This document shows positions 14,931-23,603 of a stretch of DNA of 64,000 bases, piece after piece. Every line of letters begins with the position of its first letter. Positions within the stretch are counted from its first letter, which is position 1. This DNA is from Nocardia sp. CDC159 (GTDB taxonomy: Bacteria > Actinomycetota > Actinomycetes > Mycobacteriales > Mycobacteriaceae): contig NZ_JAMRXH010000020.1 of the NCBI RefSeq assembly GCF_023740735.1, positions 1 through 64,000 on the forward strand. The letters are read 5' to 3'. Under the pieces are notes generated by a model that worked only from the letters and a program-made list of their open reading frames with translations, was not told where the DNA came from and did not search any database. The position numbers were made by a program, and so were the translations under genes.

Positions 14931-16142
14931 ATGGATCCCGCGACCTGTGTGCTGGCCAAATTCGGCGAGATCACGCTCAAGGGCCGCAATCAGCGCTGGT
15001 TCGAGAACACGCTGATCCGCAATATGCGCCGCGCGCTCGGCGGACGTCGGATCGACATCCGCCGCCGCGGTGGCTTTCTCATCGTCTCCGCACCGCACCT
15101 GGGCCCGGAGGAGCTCACCCGCCGCCTGCAGCAGGTCATGGGGCTGAGCGTGGTCCAGCCCGCGGTGCGGGTCCCGTTCACCCCCGAGGCCGCGGCCGAG
15201 GCGGCCATCGACCTGCTGCGCGATCACAAGGAGCAGTCCCCGACCTTCGCCGTGCGCGTGCGGCGGCGCGGCAAGACCTTTCCGCTCACCTCCGACCAAC
15301 TGGCCGCCTACATCGGCGCACGCGTCTGCCGCGAATTCGGCTGGACCGTCGACCTGCGCAATCCGCAACTGCCGGTGGTGGTCGAGGTCGATCCCACCGA
15401 GATCTTCGTCTCGGTCGACCGATTACCGGGACAGGGCGGCCTGCCGGTGGGCTGCACCGGTCGCGCCCTGGTGCTGCTGTCGGGCGGCTACGACTCCCCC
15501 GTCGCCGCGTACCGGTCGATGCGGCGCGGTTTGCAGTGCGACTACGTGCATTTCACCGGAGCGCCCTACACCGACCCCGCCTCCACCTACAAGGCCTACG
15601 CGCTGGCCTTCCAACTCGCGCGCTATCAGCCGCGGGCCCGGCTGCACGTCGTTCCGATCGGCCGGGCGCAGAAGGCGCTGGCCACCGCGGGCTCCGGGCC
15701 GCTGCAGACCGTGGCGCATCGCCGCCTGTATCTACGCGTCGCCGAGCGCCTGGCCCGCCGCCACAACAACCAGGTGCTGGTGACCGGGGACAGTCTCGGC
15801 CAGGTCGCGAGCCAGACCCTGGCCAATCTCGTCGCCACCGACGACGCCGCCGAATTGCCGGTGCTGCGCCCGCTGATCGGCTGGGACAAGCAGGAGATCA
15901 TCGCCGAGGCCCGCCGCATCGGCACCTGCGACATCTCCACGCTGCCCGACGAGGACTGCTGCCGGTTGTTCACCCCGCCCGAGGTCAGCACCCGCGCCAC
16001 GCCCGCCGAACTGGTCGAGGTCGAGGCCCGCGCCGATGTCGATGCCCTCGTGGCGGAGTCGCTGGCGCAGTCCTACAGCATCGTGGTCGCCCCGGGAACG
16101 GGTCAGCGATCGCCGACCGAGGCGCTGGGCCTGATCGGATAG
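14931..16142 (+). CDS. thiI: tRNA 4-thiouridine synthase / thiamine sulfur transferase ThiI
   Basis: 403 aa. N-terminal ferredoxin-like region (KFGEITLKGRNQRWFE) and THUMP domain to ~165, then the PP-loop ATP-pyrophosphatase domain with SGGYDSPVA (~183-191). ThiI adenylates U8 of tRNA and passes sulfur for s4U and, in many bacteria, thiamine. There is no C-terminal rhodanese domain, as in most Gram-positive ThiI. Two adjacent cysteines lie in DEDCCRLFTPP (~340-350). The last 40 bp overlap the convergent lipase gene at 16103. No thiamine gene is nearby. Confidence 0.9.
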   Translation: MDPATCVLAKFGEITLKGRNQRWFENTLIRNMRRALGGRRIDIRRRGGFLIVSAPHLGPEELTRRLQQVMGLSVVQPAVRVPFTPEAAAEAAIDLLRDHKEQSPTFAVRVRRRGKTFPLTSDQLAAYIGARVCREFGWTVDLRNPQLPVVVEVDPTEIFVSVDRLPGQGGLPVGCTGRALVLLSGGYDSPVAAYRSMRRGLQCDYVHFTGAPYTDPASTYKAYALAFQLARYQPRARLHVVPIGRAQKALATAGSGPLQTVAHRRLYLRVAERLARRHNNQVLVTGDSLGQVASQTLANLVATDDAAELPVLRPLIGWDKQEIIAEARRIGTCDISTLPDEDCCRLFTPPEVSTRATPAELVEVEARADVDALVAESLAQSYSIVVAPGTGQRSPTEALGLIG

Positions 16143-17554
16143 GCGTGCTCCTTGCTGCCGATGCGCTGCTGCACCACCCCGGCCAGTAGATTGCCCGCAC
16201 CCTTCAGCCATACCGGCCAGGTCGCCGGATCCAGCGCCATCGAGGTCTCCTCGCTGAGCATGCAGCCCCCCGGCATCGGGACACCCTCGAAACGATCCTC
16301 CAGCCACAGCAGCACCCGCGGCGCGGCCAGGGTCTGCAAGGCGAGATGTTCGCTGAGCATGTCGCGGATATAGGCCAGCCGGATCTCGGAATCGCGGCAG
16401 TAATACTCCCGCACCAGCCGGGTCACCGGTTCCACCGGCGCGAACTCGTCGTTCTTCGACTGATAGAAGAACATCGGCACATCCGGCACCGCATGCCCCA
16501 GGGAAACCTTGTGCAGCACCGACTTCACCACCGGATGCTCGAGCACATCGGGCACATCGAACAGGCTCTCGAGATTCAGGAACGGCAGAATTCCGGCCGC
16601 GTACAGACACAGTGAACGATGCGCCGGCTGCAGGGCTTTACCGGCCGGGGTCAGATGCTCGTCGAGGAATTGGGCGAGTTCGGGATATTCCCGCGCGACC
16701 CCGAAAAGACCGCCCAGGATGAGCCCCGAACCGAGGTTGTTGGTGGCGTTCAGCAGCGTTGCCCGCAGATCGGGCTGACTGCCGCCGACCGCCGCGCCGA
16801 CGATATTCAGCTCGGGTGCGTAGCTGGCATGCAGTTCGGCGGCATGGCTGGTCGCGATGGCCCCGCCGGAGTATCCGGCCATGCCGACCTTCGTCTGCGT
16901 ACCGGACAGACCCATCGGCGCGAAGTTCTGCGCGGCGCGAATGCCGTCGAGGGTGATCCGCCCTTCGAGCGGCCCGGCCGCGAACGCGGTTCGGGGACCG
17001 TCGTGATCCGGAATCGCCACCGCCCATCCGGCGCCGAGCGCGGTGACCGGAGCGAGGAGAAATTCGAAGGGCACGTCGAATTGGCCGATGATGTTGCCCG
17101 CCACCGAGCCGTGCTGCAGCACATAAGACGGCGAGCAGTACCGGGCGCCGGAATCCACCGGGAACTGGAACGAGAGCAGGTTGCGCGGTTCACCGCCGTT
17201 GTCACCGCGCGGCTTCATCACCGTGGTCACCGCCGCGATCGGCTCACCGCGGGTATTGGTCGAGCGGTAGGACAGCTGCCAGGAGTCGATATTCAACGGC
17301 ACGGTCGAATAGACGGCCAGCGTCACCGCGCGCGCCGCGATGATCTCCCCGGGCTGTTTGGCCGCGACCACCTCCGCGGGCGGATCGTAGAAGGCGGGAT
17401 CGAATTCCGGCGGAATCGGCAGCGGCCCGCCCGGTTGCACCGGAACGGCATCGGTTTCCTCGTCCACGACCGGTTCGGCCGCGACCACACCCGACTGCAC
17501 GGCAACCAGGAAACAGGCCACGACCAGTCCGGCTATTTTCGGCATGACGCCCAT
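16103..17554 (-). CDS. Secreted LIP-family lipase (copy A)
   Basis: About 483 aa secretory lipase (PF03583 type). A signal peptide (IAGLVVACFLVAVQSGVVAAEP) is followed by the family start (PPEFDPAFYDPPAEV), nucleophile GYSGG (~residue 225), acid in YQSKNDEFAPV and His in MLSEHLAL. Such enzymes hydrolyse triacylglycerols outside the cell. The ATG at 17552-17554 has AGGG 5 nt upstream; ATG 17545 is possible. It has a tandem paralogue directly upstream (17655-19082). The C-terminus is ~12 residues longer than copy B and overlaps thiI by 40 bp. Confidence 0.88.
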   Translation of the reverse strand: MGVMPKIAGLVVACFLVAVQSGVVAAEPVVDEETDAVPVQPGGPLPIPPEFDPAFYDPPAEVVAAKQPGEIIAARAVTLAVYSTVPLNIDSWQLSYRSTNTRGEPIAAVTTVMKPRGDNGGEPRNLLSFQFPVDSGARYCSPSYVLQHGSVAGNIIGQFDVPFEFLLAPVTALGAGWAVAIPDHDGPRTAFAAGPLEGRITLDGIRAAQNFAPMGLSGTQTKVGMAGYSGGAIATSHAAELHASYAPELNIVGAAVGGSQPDLRATLLNATNNLGSGLILGGLFGVAREYPELAQFLDEHLTPAGKALQPAHRSLCLYAAGILPFLNLESLFDVPDVLEHPVVKSVLHKVSLGHAVPDVPMFFYQSKNDEFAPVEPVTRLVREYYCRDSEIRLAYIRDMLSEHLALQTLAAPRVLLWLEDRFEGVPMPGGCMLSEETSMALDPATWPVWLKGAGNLLAGVVQQRIGSKEHAYPIRPSASVGDR

Positions 17555-17654
17555 ACCACCCTGCCTCACCTTGCCGGTACCCCGAAAAGTGCCTCGAGCA
17601 GCAGCTTCGAATGCTACTGCGCGAGGCACTGTCCCGGGCTACGCCACGCCCTGT

Positions 17655-19082
17655 TCAGCGGCTGCCGATCGGCTGCTGCAGAATCCCCCTGAGCAGCGTG
17701 TTCACCCCCTGCAACCACACCGGCCAGGTCGCCGGATCCAAAGTCATCGAGCCCTCCTGACGGATATCGCAACCGTTGGGCACCGGCACGCCGTCGAAGC
17801 GATCCTTCAGCCACACCAGAACCCTTGGCATGGCGAGTATTTCGAGCGAGATGTGCTCGCTGAAATTGTCCCTGACATAGGTGAGCCGGGCATTCGGATC
17901 CTGGCAGTACTTCTCCACCAGCCGGTTCACCGCACCGACGGGAGCGAACTCGTCGGGGTTGGACTGATACAGGAACTCCGGCATATCGGGGACCGAATGC
18001 CCCAGCGAGATCTCGTCGAAAACCTTGGTGGGCACCGGATCGTCGAACGGGTTGGGGCTGTCGAACAGACCCACGATGTTGACGAAGGGCAGAATGCCCG
18101 CCCCCCACAGGCACAGCGAATTCTTCGGCGGCCCCAGCAGGGCCTTGCCGAAGTCGTTCATATGCTGCTGGTAGTACTCGGCGAGTTCGGGATACTCACG
18201 CGCGACGCCGATCATGCCGGACAGGATCAGGCCGGAGCCCAGGTTGTTGTTGGCCAGTCGGATGGTGTCGCGCAGATCGGGCTGATTGCCACCGGACATC
18301 GCACCGACGATATTCAGATCCGGCGCGTAGGAGGCGTGCAGTTCGGCGGCGTGCGTGGTGGCGATGGCGCCGCCGGAGTATCCGGCCATGCCGACCTTGG
18401 TGTCGCGGCCGGGCAGGCCCATGGGCGCGAAGTTCTCCGCGGCGCGAATTCCGTCGAGGGTGATCCGCCCCTCCAGCGGTCCCGCGGCGAAGGCGGTGTT
18501 CGGTCCGTCGTGATCGGGCATCGCGACCGCCCACCCGGCGCCCAGCGCGGTCAGCGGCGCCACGAACTCGAACGGAATGTCGAATTGGCCGGTGATCTGA
18601 CCCGGAATCGAGGCCTGCTGCAGCGCGTACGAGGGCGCGCAGTACTTGGCCAGCGAGTCCACCGGGAACTGATACGACAGCAGGTTGCGGGGCTGCCCAC
18701 CGTTGTCACCGCGCGGCTTCATCACGGTGGTCACGGCCGCGATCGGCTCACCGCGGGTATTGGTCGACCGGAACGACAGCTGCCAGGCATCGATATTGAA
18801 CGGAATCACCGAATAGAAGGCCAGATGGACCTCGCGCGCGGCAATGATGTCGCCCGGTTGCTTGGCGGCAACCACATCGGCGGGCGGGTTGTAGAAGGCC
18901 GGATCGAATTCCGGCGGTGCGGGCGGCACCGGGAACGGCAGTGCCGGCTGCACGGGAACGGGCTGCGGTTCGGCCGTGGCCACCGCTCCCGACTGAACGG
19001 CGGCCACGGCGCATACGGCGACGAGGCCCAACAACATCTGCCACGGGCGACGCCTGCCCGCGCGAAATACGGTGACGCTCAT
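17655..19082 (-). CDS. Secreted LIP-family lipase (copy B)
   Basis: 475 aa, very close to copy A along its length (same SYRSTNTRGEPIAAV/F variant, PRGDNGG, GYSGGAIAT and DPATWPVWL). Signal peptide with AVATAEP cleavage region, a short Pro-rich start (PVPVQPALPFPVPP), nucleophile GYSGG, acid YQSNPDEFAPV, His NFSEHISL. The ATG at 19080-19082 has GGAAGG 5 nt upstream. The 100-bp gap to copy A and the same orientation suggest a tandem duplication and perhaps a shared transcript. Secreted triacylglycerol lipase by family; specificity unknown. Confidence 0.88.
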   Translation of the reverse strand: MSVTVFRAGRRRPWQMLLGLVAVCAVAAVQSGAVATAEPQPVPVQPALPFPVPPAPPEFDPAFYNPPADVVAAKQPGDIIAAREVHLAFYSVIPFNIDAWQLSFRSTNTRGEPIAAVTTVMKPRGDNGGQPRNLLSYQFPVDSLAKYCAPSYALQQASIPGQITGQFDIPFEFVAPLTALGAGWAVAMPDHDGPNTAFAAGPLEGRITLDGIRAAENFAPMGLPGRDTKVGMAGYSGGAIATTHAAELHASYAPDLNIVGAMSGGNQPDLRDTIRLANNNLGSGLILSGMIGVAREYPELAEYYQQHMNDFGKALLGPPKNSLCLWGAGILPFVNIVGLFDSPNPFDDPVPTKVFDEISLGHSVPDMPEFLYQSNPDEFAPVGAVNRLVEKYCQDPNARLTYVRDNFSEHISLEILAMPRVLVWLKDRFDGVPVPNGCDIRQEGSMTLDPATWPVWLQGVNTLLRGILQQPIGSR

Positions 19083-19204
19083 GCAACCTTCCTCGACCGG
19101 CCGCGACAGCCTGGCCCGTCGAAGAGCCCGCATCGACGCGGAGTGGTGCTATCAGCAAACAGCACAACACCGACAAAGCGATACCAGCAGCTACATGAAA
19201 ATGA

Positions 19205-19417
19205 TCATCGATAGTTGTGCATCATGTCACAATCATGGAATGCGGCCGCCGCTAGATAGGGCCGACACTCCGGGCCGTGACCCGCATGCACCACCAGCAG
19301 AAAATGCGCCTTCGCCGGGGACAGTCCGATCGGCTCGGCGGAACAATCCCGATACTGCGCGAGCCACAGATCGGCCATGCCCGGTGGGGGCTGCACCGTC
19401 TCGATCACCTGCACCAC
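19205..19417 (-). CDS. Small protein, possible member of a His/Cys small-protein family
   Basis: 70 aa from GTG 19415-19417 (AGAGG 8 nt upstream). The middle and end (LSPAKAHFLLVVHAG, ECRPYLAAAAF) match the spacing of the small protein at 50972-51187 (LSVERAHRVMQMH, CCRNKRAAYDAL): a shared LSxxxAHxxxxxH...C...AA pattern. No signal peptide or membrane segment. Function unknown. It is short, so moderately sure. Confidence 0.5.
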   Translation of the reverse strand: MVQVIETVQPPPGMADLWLAQYRDCSAEPIGLSPAKAHFLLVVHAGHGPECRPYLAAAAFHDCDMMHNYR

Positions 19418-19500
19418 CCCGATCCTCTCGTCGGATGGCGAACCGGAAAACCGTGCTGTCCCCGGATTGCCCAGCGGCAGGTGAAATTACACCAACTCGA

Positions 19501-19686
19501 TTAGCCAGAGATTTCCCGACCGAGCGCCGCGGCCCGCAGCCGCGCGGCCAACTGGTCGAACTTCGACACCTTTCGGTGGGATCGCCGCCGCCCGGAATTG
19601 GACCGCACCTCGGGATCGGCGCCGCCGAGCAGGCGCCGGGCCCGCTCGTATGCCGGTGTACAGGAGTTGATCGAGGTCGCTGACAT
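19501..19686 (-). CDS. Small basic hypothetical protein
   Basis: 61 aa, rich in Arg and Lys, ending KFDQLAARLRAAALGREISG. The ATG at 19684-19686 has a strong AGGAGGT site 7 nt upstream, the main reason to call it real. No known domain; the basic helix-like N-terminal half could bind nucleic acid, but this is only a guess from composition. It lies 51 bp downstream of the small membrane protein gene on the same strand. Confidence 0.5.
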   Translation of the reverse strand: MSATSINSCTPAYERARRLLGGADPEVRSNSGRRRSHRKVSKFDQLAARLRAAALGREISG

Positions 19687-19737
19687 GGCCTTACCTCCTG
19701 GAGCGGGGTCCGCGGCCGGACCGCCCTGGACCCAGGA

Positions 19738-19950
19738 TTACCCGTTGTCGTCGGATTTCAATCCGACACGCCCGGAACCCGTGGTCCCGCGCCCGATCAA
19801 CCACACCACCGACCCGGTGACCAGGGCGATCGCCAGCAGCACCAGCACATGACCGAGCCAGCCGCCCGGCACCCAGTCCAGCAGTCCCCACAGCCGCGGG
19901 CCGTGGTGATCGACCAGCTGCCGAACCCCCGCCTCCGCATCGACCGTCAT
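19738..19950 (-). CDS. Small single-pass membrane protein
   Basis: 70 aa from ATG 19948-19950: a short soluble start (MTVDAEAGVRQLVDHH), an amphipathic/hydrophobic segment, one clear membrane helix (VLVLLAIALVTGSVVWLIG) and a charged tail. GGAACGGAT precedes the start. A longer frame from 20064 is unlikely because the extra 38 residues are basic, low-complexity read-through. It is divergent from the YihY gene. Function unknown. Confidence 0.55.
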   Translation of the reverse strand: MTVDAEAGVRQLVDHHGPRLWGLLDWVPGGWLGHVLVLLAIALVTGSVVWLIGRGTTGSGRVGLKSDDNG

Positions 19951-20156
19951 ATCCGTTCCAGTCCGACGAGTTCCGATTCCTACCACTCGATTCTGGAGAC
20001 TCCGCGGGCGTCGACGCATCGCCCCACGGTCGCGATCGGCATCATCCTCCGGTCGCCATCGCATCCTCCTCGATGCCTAGGGGTCGATACGGCCACGACG
20101 CCGGTGAACGGTGCTGCGCTGCTTCGGTTTCCGATCATCGCCGCCCGACGCGCTTG

Positions 20157-20180
20157 GTTTGTCCGGGCCCGCGACGGGTA
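20157..20180 (+). promoter_or_regulatory. SigF/SigB-type promoter upstream of the YihY gene
   Basis: GTTT (20157-20160), 15-bp spacer, GGGTA (20176-20180): the SigF consensus of mycobacteria and SigB of Streptomyces (GTTT-N15-GGGTAT). It lies 30 bp before the YihY ATG. A SigF/SigB-like sigma gene is two genes along, so the pair may form a small stress regulon. Confidence 0.6.
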
Positions 20181-20209
20181 GCCCGGCAACGTCACCAGGA
20201 GGTGGGGCC

Positions 20210-21142
20210 ATGTCCGGCACGACGGTTCCCGCGGCGCCGAGCCATTTGGATTGGCACGCATGGTGGGGGGTGCTGCGCCGGACGGTGCGGCAGTTCCAGG
20301 ACAACAAGATCACCGACTGGGCCGCGGCGCTGACGTATTACAGTGTGCTGTCGGTCTTTCCGGGGCTGCTGGTGCTGACCGCGATACTCGGACTGCTCGG
20401 CCCCTCGGCCACCCAATCGTTGATCGACACCATCCGTCAGTTCGGAAACAACAGCGGCACAGCGCTTCTGATCGACGGCATCGAGCAGTTGCAGGGCACC
20501 CGCTCGCTGGCCGGGCCGCTGGCGATCCTGGGCCTGGGCACCTCGCTGTGGACCGCCTCCGGCTATATCGGCGCGTTCATTCGCGCGGCGAACGCGATCT
20601 ACCGAACCGAGGAGGGACGGCCGATCTGGAAGACCGTGCCGCTGCGGGTGAGCCTGACCGCGACCATGGTGCTGCTGGTGGCCGTCTGCGCCCTCGGCGT
20701 GGTGCTCACCGGCCGGGTCGCCGATCGGGTCGGCCGCTGGCTGGGACTGGGTTCGGCCGGAATCCTGCTGTGGGACATCGCCAAATGGCCGGTCCTGATC
20801 ATCCTGGTCAGCCTCGCCTTCGCCCTGCTGTACTGGGCCTCGCCCAATGCCCGCCAGCTGGGCTTCCGCTGGCTCACCCCGGGCAGCACCCTGGCCGTGC
20901 TGCTGTGGATCGCCGCCTCGGCCGGATTCACCGTCTACGCCACCAATTTCGGCTCCTACAACAAGGTGTACGGCTCGCTCGCCGGAGCGGTGGTGTTCCT
21001 GGTGTGGTTGTGGCTCACCAACGTCGCGGTGCTGCTCGGCGCGCAATTGGATGCGGAACTGGCCCGGGGCCATCAGATCGAACACGGCCAGCCCGAGGAC
21101 CACGAACCGGTCCTGCCGCATCGTGACGAACCCGACGAGTGA
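20210..21142 (+). CDS. YihY/BrkB-family inner membrane protein
   Basis: 310 aa. The start has FQDNKITDWAAALTYYSVLSVFPGLLVL, the signature of YihY/UPF0761 (old name ribonuclease BN). Six membrane helices span ~residues 35-280, with the conserved GSYNKVYGSLAGAVVFLVWLW region before the last helix and an acidic tail (PEDHEPVLPHRDEPDE). Function in the family is unsettled (possibly a transporter). ATG 20210 has AGGAGGTG upstream. A SigF-type promoter precedes it, so expression probably rises under stress or in stationary phase. Confidence 0.88.
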   Translation: MSGTTVPAAPSHLDWHAWWGVLRRTVRQFQDNKITDWAAALTYYSVLSVFPGLLVLTAILGLLGPSATQSLIDTIRQFGNNSGTALLIDGIEQLQGTRSLAGPLAILGLGTSLWTASGYIGAFIRAANAIYRTEEGRPIWKTVPLRVSLTATMVLLVAVCALGVVLTGRVADRVGRWLGLGSAGILLWDIAKWPVLIILVSLAFALLYWASPNARQLGFRWLTPGSTLAVLLWIAASAGFTVYATNFGSYNKVYGSLAGAVVFLVWLWLTNVAVLLGAQLDAELARGHQIEHGQPEDHEPVLPHRDEPDE

Positions 21143-21333
21143 AGCGCGGCCGACGGAGCCGATTGCACTAAGGCAACTTTTCAGCAACCAACGGATTGCG
21201 GCGGCCCGGAATCCGCCTCCGACCGGCACGGCGGCAACTTCCGCCGCCCACGTTTGGCCCCGGAGAAGCCGGTTACCCGGCTGTTATCGAACACTGTCGT
21301 ACCGCACACGGTCGCACCACGGAGGGAACTCGG

Positions 21334-22161
21334 ATGATGACGGAATCTGCTGGCAGCCGTTGTGACGAGTCTCGGACGAGCAAGGACACCTACGACGACA
21401 TCGAGCCCTGGTTCGACAAGCTCGCCGGTTTGGCCGCCGACGATCCCCATCGCGGACACCTGCGCGACGAGGTGATCGAACGCTGCCTGCCGCTGGCCGA
21501 GCACATCGCGCGGCGGTTCGCCGGGCGCGGGGAATCGTTCGAGGATCTGCTGCAGGTGGCCCGGGTCGGCGTGGTCCTGGCGGTGGACCGCTACGACGTC
21601 ACCCGCGGCGCGAACTTCCTGTCCTTCGCCGTGCCCACGGTCATGGGCGAGGTGCGGCGCTACTTCCGCGACAACACCTGGGCCGTGCGGGTCCCACGCC
21701 GACTCAAGGAGATCCAGCAGCTCATCGGCCCGACCACCGAGAAGCTGGCGCAGCGGCTGGGCCGCATGCCCACCGCGCGCGAACTCGCCGAGGAGCTGGA
21801 GGTCGAGGTGACCGAGATCACCAACGCCCTGGTCGCGGCGAACGGCTACCGGACCGATTCCCTGGAGGCGACCGTCGACGACGGCGAGGACTCGCCGACG
21901 CCGCTGCGCGACAGCCTCGGCTCCGAGGAGCCCTGCTACGAGCTGGTCGAACAGGCCATGGCGGTGCGGCCGCTGCTGGCGGAACTGCCCGAGCGCGATC
22001 GTCGGGCGCTGATCCTGCGCTACTTCGAGGCCAAGACCCAGACCCAGATCGCCGAGGAACTCGGGGTATCGCAGATGCATGTGTCGCGGATACTGGCAAA
22101 GACACTGCAAACGCTGAAGGACCAGGCTCTCGAGGTATCGCGTCCCCGTCAGGCGGCCTGA
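21334..22161 (+). CDS. SigF/SigB/SigG-type group 3 sigma factor
   Basis: 275 aa. Region 2 (FEDLLQVARVGVVLAVDRYD... FLSFAVPTVMGEVRRYFRDNTWAVRVPRRLKE), region 3 (LAQRLGRMPTARELAEEL) and region 4 (QTQIAEELGVSQMHVSRILAKTL) are all present. It lacks region 1.1. Such factors direct general stress or sporulation-like regulons recognising GTTT-N15-GGGTAT. The ATG at 21334 has GGAGGG 7 nt upstream; an upstream start at 21196 is not supported. No anti-sigma (RsbW-like) gene is adjacent, which is odd for this class. A secreted protease gene follows after 25 bp. Confidence 0.9.
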   Translation: MMTESAGSRCDESRTSKDTYDDIEPWFDKLAGLAADDPHRGHLRDEVIERCLPLAEHIARRFAGRGESFEDLLQVARVGVVLAVDRYDVTRGANFLSFAVPTVMGEVRRYFRDNTWAVRVPRRLKEIQQLIGPTTEKLAQRLGRMPTARELAEELEVEVTEITNALVAANGYRTDSLEATVDDGEDSPTPLRDSLGSEEPCYELVEQAMAVRPLLAELPERDRRALILRYFEAKTQTQIAEELGVSQMHVSRILAKTLQTLKDQALEVSRPRQAA

Positions 22162-22186
22162 GCCCGCCCCGACCCCAGGAGGACCC

Positions 22187-22882
22187 ATGCGTTCCCTCGC
22201 ACCGTTGTGCGGGTCGCTGGCCGCGGCCGCCGCGCTCGCCCTCGCACCGGGTACGGCCACCGCGGCCGAGTTGCCCATCCTCGGAGGCGGTTCGGGCATC
22301 GTGATCGCGAATACGACCGAGTGCACGCTGACCACCATCGGCCACGACGCCGCGGGCCGGCTGGTCGGGCTGACCGCCGGACACTGTGGCGAGCCGGGCC
22401 AGAGCGTGGTCTCCGAGACCGACCCGAACGCCGGTGTGCTGGGCCGGATCGCCACCAGCAATCGCGACCTCGACTACGCGGTCATCGAATTCGATCCCCG
22501 CCGGGTCGCGGCGTCGGATCGGGTGGGCTCGGTCAGCATCACCGGAGTGGGCGCGCCCGCGCAGTTCCCCGCCACGGTCTGCAAGAAGGGCCGCACCACC
22601 GGCACCAACTGCGGCATCGTGTGGGGTGACGTCTTCGCGCGCGGCACCGAGACCTGGACCCAGATCTGCGTCCTGCCCGGCGATTCCGGCGCACCCGTGG
22701 TCGCCGGTTCGACACTGGTGGGCATGGTCAACGCCTATCTGGCCGTCGGTTGCTTCGGCCCGGAGGTGGGCACCACCTGGGCGGCCATCCAGGCCGATCT
22801 GGACGCGAACCAGGGCATCGGGGCGGGCTTCCGCCCCGCGCAGGGCGCGACGCACGGCGTACCCCCCGCGGGCGGCAGCTGA
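22187..22882 (+). CDS. Secreted S1-family (trypsin-like) serine protease
   Basis: 231 aa. A signal peptide ends near residue 26 (ATAAE). The chymotrypsin-fold triad is visible: LTAGHC (His), DLDYAVI (Asp), LPGDSGAP (Ser). Two cysteine pairs are likely (TECTLTT/AGHC and VCKKG/NCGI). Size and motifs match the short alpha-lytic/streptogrisin-like proteases of actinomycetes without a large pro-region. The ATG follows CCCAGGAGGACCC. It is 25 bp after the sigma-factor stop and may be co-transcribed with it. Confidence 0.88.
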   Translation: MRSLAPLCGSLAAAAALALAPGTATAAELPILGGGSGIVIANTTECTLTTIGHDAAGRLVGLTAGHCGEPGQSVVSETDPNAGVLGRIATSNRDLDYAVIEFDPRRVAASDRVGSVSITGVGAPAQFPATVCKKGRTTGTNCGIVWGDVFARGTETWTQICVLPGDSGAPVVAGSTLVGMVNAYLAVGCFGPEVGTTWAAIQADLDANQGIGAGFRPAQGATHGVPPAGGS

Positions 22883-22886
22883 CCCG

Positions 22887-23537
22887 TCAATCGTTGTGCG
22901 CCAGGGACTCCCAGAAGGCGGACTCGTAGGCGTGCAGCATCCGGGCGTCGTGCAGCGCCTGCTCCGCGTCCTCGCCCGCGCGCAGGCCCTGGGCCACCAC
23001 CGCGGCCGCCTGCTCGGCGAATCCGGGCGGGGTGGTGGCGAAGAACCGGAAGAAGTCAACCTCGTCCTCGCCCAAATCATACTGGGAGACAAGCGCATTC
23101 GCGGTTCGGGCACAGTACCCGCCCCACTCGTCGAGATTGGCCAGCATGGCCAGCGCCATCCCGCTGAGTCCGCCCGTCAGCGCCCGCTGCGCCACGAAGG
23201 CCGGATATGCTTGGGCCATCGGCCGCGGCCGATACCCCCGCAGGTCGGCCTGGCTCATGCCGACCGCCGCGCCGAACAGCGGCAGCAGCCGCAGGGCCGC
23301 CGATTCGCCACCGGCCAGCCCCAGGAAGAAATCACCGGCGGGCGGATCCGGGAAGCGCGTCACGAAGTGGGCGAAGCTGCGCAGATCGCTACGCAGGATG
23401 TGAAACTGCTCGCCCGCAAGCGCTTTCAGCCGCTCTCGCGGCATCCGGCCCGAATCCAACAGATCCAGAAACCGATTGGGCCCCGGCACGATCTCCGCCC
23501 GCGCCCGTTCCACCAACTCCGTCGCCGCATCGTCCAT
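22887..23537 (-). CDS. TenA/PqqC-like (heme-oxygenase fold) protein
   Basis: 216 aa, all-helical. Features of the TenA/Thi-4-like superfamily: LAGEQFHILRSDLRSFAHFVTR near residues 40-60, GESAALRLLPLFG, ANLDEWGGYCARTANAL and a late WESLAHND. The TenA active-site cysteine/glutamate pattern is not clear, so it may not hydrolyse thiamine breakdown products; related proteins include redox enzymes and members wrongly labelled transcriptional regulators. It is convergent with the protease gene (4-bp gap). No pathway partner is visible. Confidence 0.6.
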   Translation of the reverse strand: MDDAATELVERARAEIVPGPNRFLDLLDSGRMPRERLKALAGEQFHILRSDLRSFAHFVTRFPDPPAGDFFLGLAGGESAALRLLPLFGAAVGMSQADLRGYRPRPMAQAYPAFVAQRALTGGLSGMALAMLANLDEWGGYCARTANALVSQYDLGEDEVDFFRFFATTPPGFAEQAAAVVAQGLRAGEDAEQALHDARMLHAYESAFWESLAHND

Positions 23538-23603
23538 ACCCGCATTGTCACCCCACTCCCCGCGACGCCAACGGGTATTCGGGGCGGCGGTAGCGTGGCC
23601 CGC

